Positions 1-8,508 of a stretch of 25,514 nucleotides of DNA are shown in pieces. The notes under the pieces are model-generated. The model ran no database searches and was not told the origin of the DNA. It saw only the letters and a list, made by a program, of their open reading frames with translations. How positions within the stretch are numbered: position 1 is the stretch's first letter; every line of letters starts with the position of its first letter. The stretch lies in the IMG/VR virus record IMGVR_UViG_3300009149_000246, positions 1 through 25,514 of that record, one strand, 5' to 3'. Source of the stretch: a virus. The translations under genes and the position numbers were made by a program.

Positions 1-1
1 C

Positions 2-1966
2 TACCGAGTAGTTTTAGATGATGGTGATGGTAAAGCAGCTTCTTATAGATATGAGCAACGTGAAGGTGATGTTGCAGCAATCTGGTATAAAATTTATGAT
101 ATGGATTGGGGAGAACAAAGTATTCTCTCAAATTTTTTATTATCAACACAAGATGTCTATGTTTATAAACATGGTGTTTCTGACAAGGATGAAAATGGTG
201 ATGTACTTCTCGGAACGCTTAGTGGACAACATATCTACGGTGGAGATCTCGCAAATCAAAACCTTACCCTACATGCAAATTCAGGGGATGGAGTCGGAGC
301 TAACACAGGCTTTATACAATTCGATGATCATACCCGGCCTATTGGCAATAATGTTTATGATGTTGGTACTGTCACTGATAAATTTAAAACAGGTCATTTT
401 GGCACGAGTATTCTTGTTGGTGACATTACTATTTCTAATGGTCAGATCATATCAAGTTCAGGTGCTTTAACATTTAATGATGAAAATTTAACTACTACTG
501 GAACTTTAACTGCAGGTATAACCACAGTTAATGGCCAGTTGGTAATGAAACAAATAACAACACCATCTAACCCCGCTGCTACATTCGACTCTTTATATTT
601 TAAAGCAGATGAAAAACTTTATAGATTAACAAGTGGTGGAGTAGAGAAATTAGTTGGATTAGAATTTTCCTCTACCAATGACAATAGATTAATTAGATCT
701 AATGGTACAGGTGGAGATGCGATTCAAGAATCTGGAGTAATAGTTTCAGATTTAGATGCTATTACCGGGGTGACAGCATTAACGATAGATAATTTATTTC
801 TTGATGGAAATACAATATCAAGTTTAAATACTAATGGAGATATTAATCTAACTCCAGATGGTACTGGAAAAGTTGTTACTCCAAATTTAAAAGTAACAGG
901 TTTAACAAATGATAAACTATTAGTTCCTAGAACAGATGGAACATTAACATCTACCGGGATTGATGTAGATGGATCTGACAACGTAACAGGAATGTTATCT
1001 TTAGATGTTGCCAATTTTCTATTAACTGGAAATACACTATCAAGTACAGACACAGATGGAAATATAACTATAACACCTGATGGTACAGGTGAAGTTGTTT
1101 TCTCAAAAATACTAAGACCATCATCAAACGGAACCTTAGATTTAGGTAAAACATCAAACAGAATACAAAATTTATTTTTATCAGGTTCTATAGGTGATGG
1201 AACAGATTCAATAGCAATAGCAACATTATTATCTTTCAGAGATGCTTTAGTAGGTATAGCCGATGGCCATACACTATTTTACGATAATGCTTCTGGAAAA
1301 TTTTTACCTTCCCTTCCAGATTTAGAAATAGATCATGGGGAGATCACAGGTTTATTAGATGATGATCATACGCAATATGTACTCCTTTCAGGTAGGAGTG
1401 GTGGTCAAGAGATTGTCGGAGACACGGATGCTTCTGGCAATCTCTTGTTATCAGCAACAAGTAATGCTGCTAAAGGCAGTATTTTCGCAAAGGATAACCT
1501 ATCTCCATTCGTTGATGCAAGTTATTCTGCAGGATGGAACGGAACAGATCTAGGAGATCCAACTCACTATTTTAGAAACTTATATACAAAGGGTGAGCTT
1601 TTTGGAGCTAGGCTAGAAAATATATTAGCATCGGCTTTACCCGCATTTTCAGCAAATAATAAAGGTAGAGTTTTTTACGCTACTGATACTGAGAAACTTT
1701 ATGTAGATACAGGATCTCAATTAAAAGTGGCAGGTGTAGGTAAACATTTAGAAGATTTAGCATTTAATGGTGTTGAACTAACAAAAACAATAAATGTTAG
1801 TGCAAATATTGGAGATGCTAGAAATGCTCTGATACAATTACTAGACAATACTAACAATTTTGAGAGAATATATTGTAAAATAGAAGCAACAAGTCAAACT
1901 GATGTAAGAGTAACTACCACAATACCGTTACCTGCAGGTAGTTATCGACTCATAGTTATGGAGTAA
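2..1966 (+). CDS. Phage tail fibre / appendage protein, 5' end cut by window edge
   Basis: The reading frame is open from position 2, so the first in-frame ATG (101) is probably not the start and the true N-terminus lies outside the window. The visible 654 residues are rich in Gly, Asn, Asp, Thr and Ser, with modules typical of phage fibres. There is an HxQY-LLSGRSGGQ-type motif near 1360-1410 followed by an Asp-Ala-Ser-Gly-Asn turn. Two copies of an L-x-GNT-x-SS ... PDGTG module occur at 788-1099, and 'K-x-DEKLY-x-L' strand motifs are shared with the next gene. The C-terminal 80 residues look like a small beta domain. The likely role is a trimeric virion fibre that contacts the host surface. 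The gene stops 2 nt before the next start, so the two are co-translated. The family is inferred from motifs and composition; the receptor is unknown. Confidence 0.75.
   Translation, partial: YRVVLDDGDGKAASYRYEQREGDVAAIWYKIYDMDWGEQSILSNFLLSTQDVYVYKHGVSDKDENGDVLLGTLSGQHIYGGDLANQNLTLHANSGDGVGANTGFIQFDDHTRPIGNNVYDVGTVTDKFKTGHFGTSILVGDITISNGQIISSSGALTFNDENLTTTGTLTAGITTVNGQLVMKQITTPSNPAATFDSLYFKADEKLYRLTSGGVEKLVGLEFSSTNDNRLIRSNGTGGDAIQESGVIVSDLDAITGVTALTIDNLFLDGNTISSLNTNGDINLTPDGTGKVVTPNLKVTGLTNDKLLVPRTDGTLTSTGIDVDGSDNVTGMLSLDVANFLLTGNTLSSTDTDGNITITPDGTGEVVFSKILRPSSNGTLDLGKTSNRIQNLFLSGSIGDGTDSIAIATLLSFRDALVGIADGHTLFYDNASGKFLPSLPDLEIDHGEITGLLDDDHTQYVLLSGRSGGQEIVGDTDASGNLLLSATSNAAKGSIFAKDNLSPFVDASYSAGWNGTDLGDPTHYFRNLYTKGELFGARLENILASALPAFSANNKGRVFYATDTEKLYVDTGSQLKVAGVGKHLEDLAFNGVELTKTINVSANIGDARNALIQLLDNTNNFERIYCKIEATSQTDVRVTTTIPLPAGSYRLIVME
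788..1099 (+). repeat. Two diverged repeat modules in the fibre gene
   Basis: Two copies of a ~30-residue unit (788-877 and 1010-1099) share the pattern L-x-x-GNT-(I/L)-SS-x-x-T-(N/D)-G-(D/N)-I-x-(L/I)-TPDGTG-(K/E)-VV. The copies begin 222 bp apart, and the stretch before each is also similar (V-D-x-D-x-(I/V)-TG-x-x-(A/S)-L). The full repeat is therefore about 74 residues. Such modules usually build the fibre shaft. Confidence 0.7.
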
Positions 1967-1968
1967 AA

Positions 1969-4200
1969 ATGAAAGTTTTTGGACTATTAGAAAGAGCACA
2001 AGCTGAACCATTGGCATCAGATCCCACAGGTGCAGGTTTAATTGTAGGTAGATTTTTCTACCACAGTGGAACAGATAGTTTTAAATACTATGGTGTATCC
2101 ATGCGAACAGTTGTTAATACTGATCAAGCACAGACTTTAGATAATAAGTCACTAACAACAGTTTTATTCCCACATCAAACAACACCTTCTAACCCCGCTT
2201 CTGGAAATATCAAAGTCTATTCAAAGAATGATGATAAATTATATGTACTAGATGAAAACGGAAATGAAACATCAGTTGGTTCAGGTGGTGGTGGATCACT
2301 AAACTTTTATGAAAAAGGTGATGCTGATCTAGCTCAAGTTGGAGAATTTTCTCAAGGTTCAGATCCTACTTTTGGTAATGGTGGAGCTTCAAGTTCTACA
2401 TTTGCTTTAACAGCTACTAACCCCGCTCGTGGAACCAAGTCTTTTGAGATGACATTAAATGGTACACCTTCAGCTTCTAATAATGATTATGTAAGATCTG
2501 AATTAATACCTATTCCACTTGGATATAGAGGTCAATTTTTAACTATCAATTTAAGATACAATTACGATGGACTTAATGATGATATTAAATTTGTTGTAAG
2601 AGATGAAACAAACTCAGTTATTATTACAGATACAACAGAAAAATTTGAAAAATATACTAACTCAAATGGTTATAAAGAATTTAGCTTTGTAGTTTATGTT
2701 GCTCAATCTTGTGCGAACCTTTCAGTAGGGCCTCAAGTTGTGAGTCACGCTGCAGGTAGTGAAGTTTTAAAATGGGATGATGTTTTAGTCACTCCAGATT
2801 TAACTAGAAGTACAAGTTTAAAAGATGATACAGAAATTATTTCTTATACAGGATTTTTAACTAGAAGTGGAAATGATGTACAACTTGCATCTGTTTTAGA
2901 AGATACAAGTAAAGGTTTACTTGCTCACACATCAAATGCAGGTGGAACTAGAATACAGATATTAAAAGATTGTTATATAGCGGTAACATATAACTGTTCT
3001 ACCCTTAGTGGAATAAATCTTTCTCAAATAGTTTTATTTAATGATACACCTGTAATTGAGCAATACTCAATAGATCAAGAAGGGTCAGGTGGAATAGCTT
3101 GGGCAAAATCAACATCTTTAAATGCCTACGTTAAAGCGGGATATGAACTAAGAGTACGGACATCAGTTAATGTTGATAACAATGGTGCAACAAATTTCAC
3201 CTGTATAGCTACTCCACTTTCATCAACAGAACACATACTAACCCCTGCAAAGACAGGAGACATTGGAGCAATTCAAGCTTTTGGTACAACAACAACTCCA
3301 GATGGTTTTCTATATTGTGATGGTAGTTCACTTTTAAGATCTCAGTATGCAGATCTTTTTGCTTCACTTGGAACAGCTTACGGTACTGCAGATGGAGATC
3401 ATTTTAATTTACCAGATTTCAGAGGTAACTTCATGAGAGGTTACGATGGGGTCGGTGCAGATCCAGATGCAGCTTCAAGGGTAGCATCTAAACCGGGTGG
3501 TAATACTGGAGACAATATTGGTTCTTATCAAGGACATGCTTTTCAAACGCATATACATAACTATGATGCTAGATTAGGGGCAATTCAAGGTGACTTAGTA
3601 GCAGGTTCACCTCACTTATCTAGGTTCATTACAACACAAGGAACAACGGCCCCGGTTACAGGAACAACATCTTCTGAAACAAGACCTGTCAACGTGTCAG
3701 TTCGTTACTATGTTAGATATAGATCATCAGTTACAACTGCAGCACTTCCAAAAGTTTATGCAGGTATAGTTGGAGATGTTAGACACTCTCTCTTAACTGA
3801 AGCACAATTCCAAACCTATGCAGGTGAGGGATGGGTTCTCATGGATGGTAGATCTGTAGTTGGATCTGCTTATGAAGCAATAACTGGAAATACAAATATT
3901 CCAGATGCTCGTGGTAGAGCACTAAGAATGAAAGATAATGCCGCAGGTGTAAACCCCGATGGTGATTTAGCTTTAGGTACATTACAAAGTGATGCGTTTC
4001 AAGGACATTGGCATCAGGTAGGAGTTAATAGTTCAGGAGCACTAGGTAATGCAGGTGTATCTGGAAAAGACGGTGGAGTACAGGGAAGTCCAAATAGAGC
4101 ACAAGCTCCTGTAACAGATGGGGTGAATGGTACACCTAGAATTTCATCAGAGACAAGAATGGCAAATGCCACAGTTAACTTTTTTGTAAAAATTAACTAA
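1969..4200 (+). CDS. Large tail fibre with two tail-collar domains
   Basis: This 743-residue protein starts at an ATG preceded by TATGGAG and 2 nt after the upstream stop. Residues ~60-110 repeat the 'TTPSNPA ... DDKLY-x-L' module of the previous gene and end in a Gly/Ser linker. Residues ~115-285 look like a beta-sandwich (jelly-roll or CBM-like). Residues ~290-425 resemble a C1q-like beta domain. Two phage tail-collar modules follow. The first, from ~427, has GD-IGA-x-x-x-FG, a GFLYCDG segment, NLPDFRG and HxH. The second, from ~594, has GWVLMDG, NIPDARGRAL and HWH. Each ends in a SSETR-x-x-N-x-(S/T)-V-x-(Y/F)-(Y/F)-V motif. Collar domains cap receptor-binding fibres. The duplicated collar suggests two tip heads or an internal pseudo-repeat. 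Confidence 0.85.
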   Translation: MKVFGLLERAQAEPLASDPTGAGLIVGRFFYHSGTDSFKYYGVSMRTVVNTDQAQTLDNKSLTTVLFPHQTTPSNPASGNIKVYSKNDDKLYVLDENGNETSVGSGGGGSLNFYEKGDADLAQVGEFSQGSDPTFGNGGASSSTFALTATNPARGTKSFEMTLNGTPSASNNDYVRSELIPIPLGYRGQFLTINLRYNYDGLNDDIKFVVRDETNSVIITDTTEKFEKYTNSNGYKEFSFVVYVAQSCANLSVGPQVVSHAAGSEVLKWDDVLVTPDLTRSTSLKDDTEIISYTGFLTRSGNDVQLASVLEDTSKGLLAHTSNAGGTRIQILKDCYIAVTYNCSTLSGINLSQIVLFNDTPVIEQYSIDQEGSGGIAWAKSTSLNAYVKAGYELRVRTSVNVDNNGATNFTCIATPLSSTEHILTPAKTGDIGAIQAFGTTTTPDGFLYCDGSSLLRSQYADLFASLGTAYGTADGDHFNLPDFRGNFMRGYDGVGADPDAASRVASKPGGNTGDNIGSYQGHAFQTHIHNYDARLGAIQGDLVAGSPHLSRFITTQGTTAPVTGTTSSETRPVNVSVRYYVRYRSSVTTAALPKVYAGIVGDVRHSLLTEAQFQTYAGEGWVLMDGRSVVGSAYEAITGNTNIPDARGRALRMKDNAAGVNPDGDLALGTLQSDAFQGHWHQVGVNSSGALGNAGVSGKDGGVQGSPNRAQAPVTDGVNGTPRISSETRMANATVNFFVKIN

Positions 4201-4210
4201 GGAAGTTTAA

Positions 4211-4402
4211 GTGAAAAAATTTGGAGCTGAGTTAATTATTCTAGGTATACTGTTCCCGATTTTATTGGCAGTATCAGGATATGTTGCTTCAAAAACAGTT
4301 GACAATGAAAATGAAATATCAGCACTTAAAACTGCAGACAAGTACCAAGTAGAAATGCTTAAAGAAATGAAACTAGATATTAAAACTCTTCTAAAGAGAT
4401 AA
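4211..4402 (+). CDS. Small single-pass membrane protein (holin-like candidate)
   Basis: This 63-residue ORF starts at GTG 4211 with AAGGAAG about 7 nt upstream. Residues ~6-27 form one hydrophobic segment (LIILGILFPILLAVSGYVA) after a short basic N-terminus. The rest is a charged helix able to form a coiled coil. Size, topology and position between fibre genes and a lipoprotein gene fit a holin or another small membrane protein of a lysis cassette. No family-specific motif is visible, so the function is a guess from topology and context. Confidence 0.6.
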   Translation: MKKFGAELIILGILFPILLAVSGYVASKTVDNENEISALKTADKYQVEMLKEMKLDIKTLLKR

Positions 4403-4430
4403 CACCACAAAACCTGATAGGGAGAATAAA

Positions 4431-4943
4431 ATGAATGATGAAACACAAGTAGAAGAAACAGTAGAAGAAAATGAAGAAGCTCTAAATGAGATTATGCAAC
4501 AAAACCCTTTAAGTGAAGAAGTTGAAGAACTTGAAGCTGAAGAAGCTACAGAAAAAGTTGTTTTAGAAGAAGCTGAACTACCTGAAGTAGAAGCTCCAAA
4601 AGTTAAAGTAGGAGATCACAAAGGTATTAAAGAAACTAAAGAAGTTTTAAAACTTGGTTTCGCATTAGCTAAAGCTTACAAAGCGGCTAACTTAGATGGT
4701 AAAGTAAACCTTTTAGATGCTCCACTTCTAGTAAGAGCTTTTCCTGATTTAACAGCGGCCTTTGAAGGTATCACTGAAGTACCAGATGAAGTTAAAGATT
4801 TAAGTAAAGAAGAAGTAGCAGAGCTTTTAAATTTTGCCGCTGTACATTTATCTGAATCTTCTGATGATGAAAAACTTGTTGCAAAGGTTGAAAAATCTTT
4901 AGCAGTTGGATTAGCTATAGTGAGTCTATTAAAGGAATTTTAA
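4431..4943 (+). CDS. Acidic phage protein of unknown function
   Basis: This 170-residue protein is preceded by a GGGAG ribosome binding site. The first ~55 residues are extremely acidic (runs of Glu, no Lys before residue ~42) and probably disordered. Residues ~62-170 form a predicted helical domain with a DGKVNLLDAPLL segment and a GI-x-x-(V/I)-P-x-E-(V/L)-x-DL pattern. I associate that layout with small accessory proteins near tail and lysis genes in other phages, but I cannot name a family. The stop overlaps the next start (TAATG), so it is translationally coupled to the following gene. Confidence 0.6.
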   Translation: MNDETQVEETVEENEEALNEIMQQNPLSEEVEELEAEEATEKVVLEEAELPEVEAPKVKVGDHKGIKETKEVLKLGFALAKAYKAANLDGKVNLLDAPLLVRAFPDLTAAFEGITEVPDEVKDLSKEEVAELLNFAAVHLSESSDDEKLVAKVEKSLAVGLAIVSLLKEF

Positions 4944-5191
4944 TGCTTCAGTTAAAAGCTATAATAGAGGCAATAACAGGTATTGCCTCTATCTTTAAAA
5001 TTATAAAAGATCTCTATGAAGCACACATGGAGAAAAAAATAGAGAAGCACTATGAAAGAAAAAATTCTGTAATAACAAAAGTGTCTACAGAAATAGAAGT
5101 TGAAACAACAAAACCAAAGGAAGAACAAAGCGATGAAAAGCTTAAAGATTTACATCGTAGGCTTACTAACCTTAATAGCAGGGTGCAGTAG
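4943..5191 (+). CDS. Small helical protein, overlapped by a lipoprotein gene (possible inner spanin partner)
   Basis: This 82-residue ORF starts at the ATG of a TAATG overlap. An N-terminal amphipathic or weakly hydrophobic helix (residues ~4-27) is followed by a highly charged, Lys/Glu-rich, probably coiled-coil tail. The final 59 nt are overlapped in another frame by a lipoprotein gene. Overlapping spanin pairs have this layout: an inner-membrane helical protein followed by a nested lipoprotein. However, the N-terminal helix contains Glu and Lys and is a poor transmembrane anchor. I therefore treat the spanin reading as possible only. Confidence 0.55.
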   Translation: MLQLKAIIEAITGIASIFKIIKDLYEAHMEKKIEKHYERKNSVITKVSTEIEVETTKPKEEQSDEKLKDLHRRLTNLNSRVQ

Positions 5192-5414
5192 CTTTAAACT
5201 AATAAACCCTATAGAACCTGTAGGGCCTAAATGTATCCAACTTTCAAAGGATATGTTCTGCATAGATTCTGGAACAAAAAAAGAATACCTTGTACCACTA
5301 GATAAAACTCGTGGTTATCATTGTACAACTAATTTACATACAGCACAGTTGAAGCTTTTTTTATCTAATATTTTAGAGGATAATGAAAAATTAAAACAAA
5401 GAAGTAGGAGATAG
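5133..5414 (+). CDS. Small lipoprotein (outer-spanin-like candidate)
   Basis: The start is ATG 5133, about 9 nt after AAGGAAG; this gives a classic lipoprotein signal peptide directly after Met. It reads MKSLKIYIVGLLTLIAGCSS, with lipobox L-I-A-G-C at Cys18, processed by signal peptidase II. The mature part is about 75 residues with further Cys residues and no clear domain. It ends in a charged helix and stops 1 nt before the next gene. The start lies inside the previous gene in a different frame. Lipobox, size, overlap and position suggest an outer spanin, though a superinfection-exclusion or other envelope lipoprotein is equally possible. Confidence 0.65.
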   Translation: MKSLKIYIVGLLTLIAGCSSFKLINPIEPVGPKCIQLSKDMFCIDSGTKKEYLVPLDKTRGYHCTTNLHTAQLKLFLSNILEDNEKLKQRSRR

Positions 5415-5415
5415 A

Positions 5416-5793
5416 ATGGGAACTTTAACACATGGATACTATAAACCGGATGATGGTGATAAAGGTAAAGTGCTTTTTGGACATTTAGAAGATAATATCC
5501 AACTTGTGAATGATCACAATCACGATGGGATTACAGGTTTAAAAGTTCTATCAACAAACATACAAAACCTTAGTCAAGTTGCTTTAAGTGCTAACTGGGT
5601 ATCACAACCAAATGGTCTTTACAGACAACTCATATCTACAACAGGTGGTATTGATTATACTAATCATGCTGTGTTTTTTAGAGATGATGCTAACCAAGAT
5701 CCATTAGAACTGACAACAGAGTTTGTTGCTTTAGCACAATTCTATGTCTACATAAATGACAATACTAAAGATGTAAAGATACTCTATACATAA
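5416..5793 (+). CDS. Small fibre-like structural protein
   Basis: This 125-residue protein has a perfect AGGAG 8 nt before ATG. The N-terminus carries a THGYYKPDDGDKG segment and an NDHNHDG motif. Short His/Asp-Gly motifs like these are common at the N-termini of small phage fibre or baseplate decoration proteins. The C-terminal half is predicted to be all beta and resembles the tip domains of neighbouring fibre genes. It sits between a lipoprotein and a large structural gene. No family is recognised with certainty. Confidence 0.55.
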   Translation: MGTLTHGYYKPDDGDKGKVLFGHLEDNIQLVNDHNHDGITGLKVLSTNIQNLSQVALSANWVSQPNGLYRQLISTTGGIDYTNHAVFFRDDANQDPLELTTEFVALAQFYVYINDNTKDVKILYT

Positions 5794-5802
5794 GGGAAAT
5801 AA

Positions 5803-8058
5803 ATGTTAAACACAAGGCCTTTATATTTAGACGATTTTTCAGGTGGTATCACAGATAATTTCATTGATGCTCCTTTGAACAAATATCAATTTGCTCAGAA
5901 CTTCTTAATAACAGAAAACAAAAAACTAGAAACAATTGCAGGTAGTAGAGTTTACGATTTAGATAAACCACAAATACCTTTAGGAAATCAAAGAGTAGGT
6001 TCTCTTATAGATTTCAATGATGATTTATTAGTCCAAGCTAACACAAAAGTTTACTATGAAAATGGAGCTGTGTGGGGAGAACTTACAGGGCCGGGTGGTT
6101 CTGCTTTTTCTATTGGTGATGCCAATTCAGGAATATCCACAGCATATTGGAATAATCATTTACTTTTAACCAATGATGAATACTCCCCTACAATTAAAAT
6201 TTATAGAGATGACTTAGGTATTCTACAGTTAAGATCTGCAGGTTTACCAAGATTAGATTCAGATCCATCATTCGTTGGCACAGGTGGAGCTAATGATTAC
6301 CTATATTCTTTTATATATTATTATGAGTATAAAGTTGGCACAGTAACTTTTGCTGATTTTGGGCCTACAAGAGATGGACAAGTTACAAGTGTAAATGCTC
6401 CTGATGTAAATAGTATTGGAATATCCCTTATACCTGTTTTAACAAATTCAGGTGGTAAACAATGGGATCTAGCAAATGTTAAAGTAAAAATATATAGATC
6501 TATTGCAGGTGGAACTGTTTTATATGAAGCGGGTGAAGTCACAAATGGAACAACAGTTTTCACTGATACATTATCTGATTCACTATTATCTACAAACGCA
6601 GTAATTTATACAGAAGGTGGAACTCAGCAAAATGCAGAACCACCATTGGCACAAGCATTACACGTTAATAATGGTGTTGCTTGGTATGGAAATGTTAAAA
6701 TTGGTTCTGAAATAATTGCTAACAGAGTGTACCAATCACAACCATCTGACATTGACTCAGTACCAGAAACAAATTTTATAAACTTAGAAGATGACATTAT
6801 GGCTATATCTTCTTACTTAGATAGAACCATTGTTTTATGTAAGAGATCTGTCTATCGTTTAGATGGAACTTTTAATGAGCAAGGTGGTGGTGGAGTAGAG
6901 TACCAGAAAATATCTGATAAACTTGGATGCGTTAGTTTATCTTCAGTTGTCAGGGTTCAGGATGGTGTTGTCTTTGCTTCAGAAGAAGGTTTTTGTTTCA
7001 CTGATGGATTTAAAACATTTAAAATTTCAGATGACTTCAATAAAAGATATAAAACTTATGTTCAAACAGATGTGCAAAGAAAGCGTATATACGGTACTTA
7101 TGACAGAATAGATGGAAGAGTTTGGTGGAGTGTACAGTCAGGTGAAGGACTATCTGATGACATAGACAACTCATATATCTTAGATACTCGATATGGCTTC
7201 ACATCAAATTCTTCTTTTACAACTGCAGGTAATCAGCCTGAATATTCTCCAACATCTTTAATTTTTAAAGATGGAGATATGATAAGGGGAGACAAGCGTG
7301 GATTTCTTTTTCAACATGATGATGAATTATTATCACACCCTAAAATTGATTTATCTAAAAATCCTTCAACTTGGTTTAAAGCACCAATACAATATGATTA
7401 TGTATCAAGTGCTACTGGTTTTGGTGATACTAGAAATAGAAAATTTGTTCCTAGAGTTATTTTAAGTTGTGACAATGTTTCAAACATATCAACACAGCTT
7501 GTATCTATATCTGACATTGGTTCAAGAGAAAGAGATATACCTATAATTAGATGGAGAGGTAATTTTGTTTGGGGAGATCCTCTATTTGTTTGGGGAGCTG
7601 ATGAATTTACATGGGGTACACCGGGATTTATAGAACAAATGAGAAGATTTAATTCTGATGATCTAAGGTGTACTTATAAACAAATACAAGCAAAAAATGC
7701 TTTTGTTACTATAACTGAATCAGATGGTTTTGTTAATGGTGTAGTTGATGCTTTTGCAAAGACAGCTACAATTGTTAACCCCGGAACAAACGTATGGCCT
7801 ACAGATATGGGTGGATACACTATTCACTTTAGTAGTAACTATGACATCGGATATGAGATATTAGCTCAGAGTGATGATACTTTAACATTAAAAGATGATG
7901 GAGCAACATTAGTTGATGGTTCTCAGGGATGGGAAATTAGAGGATATGCTAAAGATGAAATTATTAAAATCTTAGGTATAACTATGTTGTACGCATCACT
8001 TGGACAACAGCAAACAGATTTTGATCCTAGTTCTCTAGGTGGTAATAGTGGCAATTAA
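5803..8058 (+). CDS. Large virion structural protein (tail stabilisation / tubular type)
   Basis: This 751-residue protein follows a strong AAGGGA site. The N-terminus has the LDDFSGGI-x-(D/N) pattern followed by Gln-Asn and a Leu-Glu-Thr-Ile-Ala-Gly-Ser-Arg segment. In many short-tailed phages this pattern opens a large beta-propeller-like tail or DNA-stabilisation protein. The rest is beta-rich, with repeated aromatic-Gly motifs, including a triple 'FVWGDP / FVWGAD / FTWGTP' run at about residues 587-607. The function is inferred from N-terminal pattern, size and neighbourhood: a tail-associated virion component. The end overlaps the next gene by 11 nt. Confidence 0.6.
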   Translation: MLNTRPLYLDDFSGGITDNFIDAPLNKYQFAQNFLITENKKLETIAGSRVYDLDKPQIPLGNQRVGSLIDFNDDLLVQANTKVYYENGAVWGELTGPGGSAFSIGDANSGISTAYWNNHLLLTNDEYSPTIKIYRDDLGILQLRSAGLPRLDSDPSFVGTGGANDYLYSFIYYYEYKVGTVTFADFGPTRDGQVTSVNAPDVNSIGISLIPVLTNSGGKQWDLANVKVKIYRSIAGGTVLYEAGEVTNGTTVFTDTLSDSLLSTNAVIYTEGGTQQNAEPPLAQALHVNNGVAWYGNVKIGSEIIANRVYQSQPSDIDSVPETNFINLEDDIMAISSYLDRTIVLCKRSVYRLDGTFNEQGGGGVEYQKISDKLGCVSLSSVVRVQDGVVFASEEGFCFTDGFKTFKISDDFNKRYKTYVQTDVQRKRIYGTYDRIDGRVWWSVQSGEGLSDDIDNSYILDTRYGFTSNSSFTTAGNQPEYSPTSLIFKDGDMIRGDKRGFLFQHDDELLSHPKIDLSKNPSTWFKAPIQYDYVSSATGFGDTRNRKFVPRVILSCDNVSNISTQLVSISDIGSRERDIPIIRWRGNFVWGDPLFVWGADEFTWGTPGFIEQMRRFNSDDLRCTYKQIQAKNAFVTITESDGFVNGVVDAFAKTATIVNPGTNVWPTDMGGYTIHFSSNYDIGYEILAQSDDTLTLKDDGATLVDGSQGWEIRGYAKDEIIKILGITMLYASLGQQQTDFDPSSLGGNSGN

Positions 8059-8506
8059 ACTTTTACTAAAGGAAATAAAAGATAGGTATATCCAAGAAAA
8101 CTTTCAAAGAATAGCAAAAGAAATTGAAAGTCTTGATAGTGGTGTGGCAGGTTCTATTAGTAATGTTGTAAACATAACGGCTACACAAGTATGGAATAAG
8201 TTTGATGACAGCGTATCGGCACTATCTACAAAAACAATAGATAGTTTGTCATCCACTAAGATGCTTCAAGCTAAATACGTAATAACGATATACAATGTTA
8301 ATGAGGATAAATTTAAAAGTTTTGAAATGACAGTTAGCAGAAAAGAAGGTACTGTAGGTGATACAGTTTTTAATAAAATAGGCGACTCCATAGACTATGG
8401 GATAAATGCAATAGAAGTAGGCCCAGTTGTGCAGTTGCAAGTACAGAATAATGAATTATTTAACTTAAATGTGAGCATAGGAAGGCTCAGTCTTAACACG
8501 GAGTAG
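8048..8506 (+). CDS. Small structural protein with C-terminal beta domain
   Basis: I place the start at GTG 8048, because AGGTGG lies 6 nt upstream; a GTG at 8039 is also in frame. The product is about 152 residues. The first ~60 residues are helical (KEIKDRYIQENFQRIAKEIE). The second half starts with an AKYVITIYN strand and looks like a beta sandwich. It resembles the C-terminal domain of the next gene, which begins VKYLITIEK. The likely role is a short virion appendage or adaptor subunit; no named family is recognised. Confidence 0.55.
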   Translation: MAIKLLLKEIKDRYIQENFQRIAKEIESLDSGVAGSISNVVNITATQVWNKFDDSVSALSTKTIDSLSSTKMLQAKYVITIYNVNEDKFKSFEMTVSRKEGTVGDTVFNKIGDSIDYGINAIEVGPVVQLQVQNNELFNLNVSIGRLSLNTE

Positions 8507-8508
8507 TT

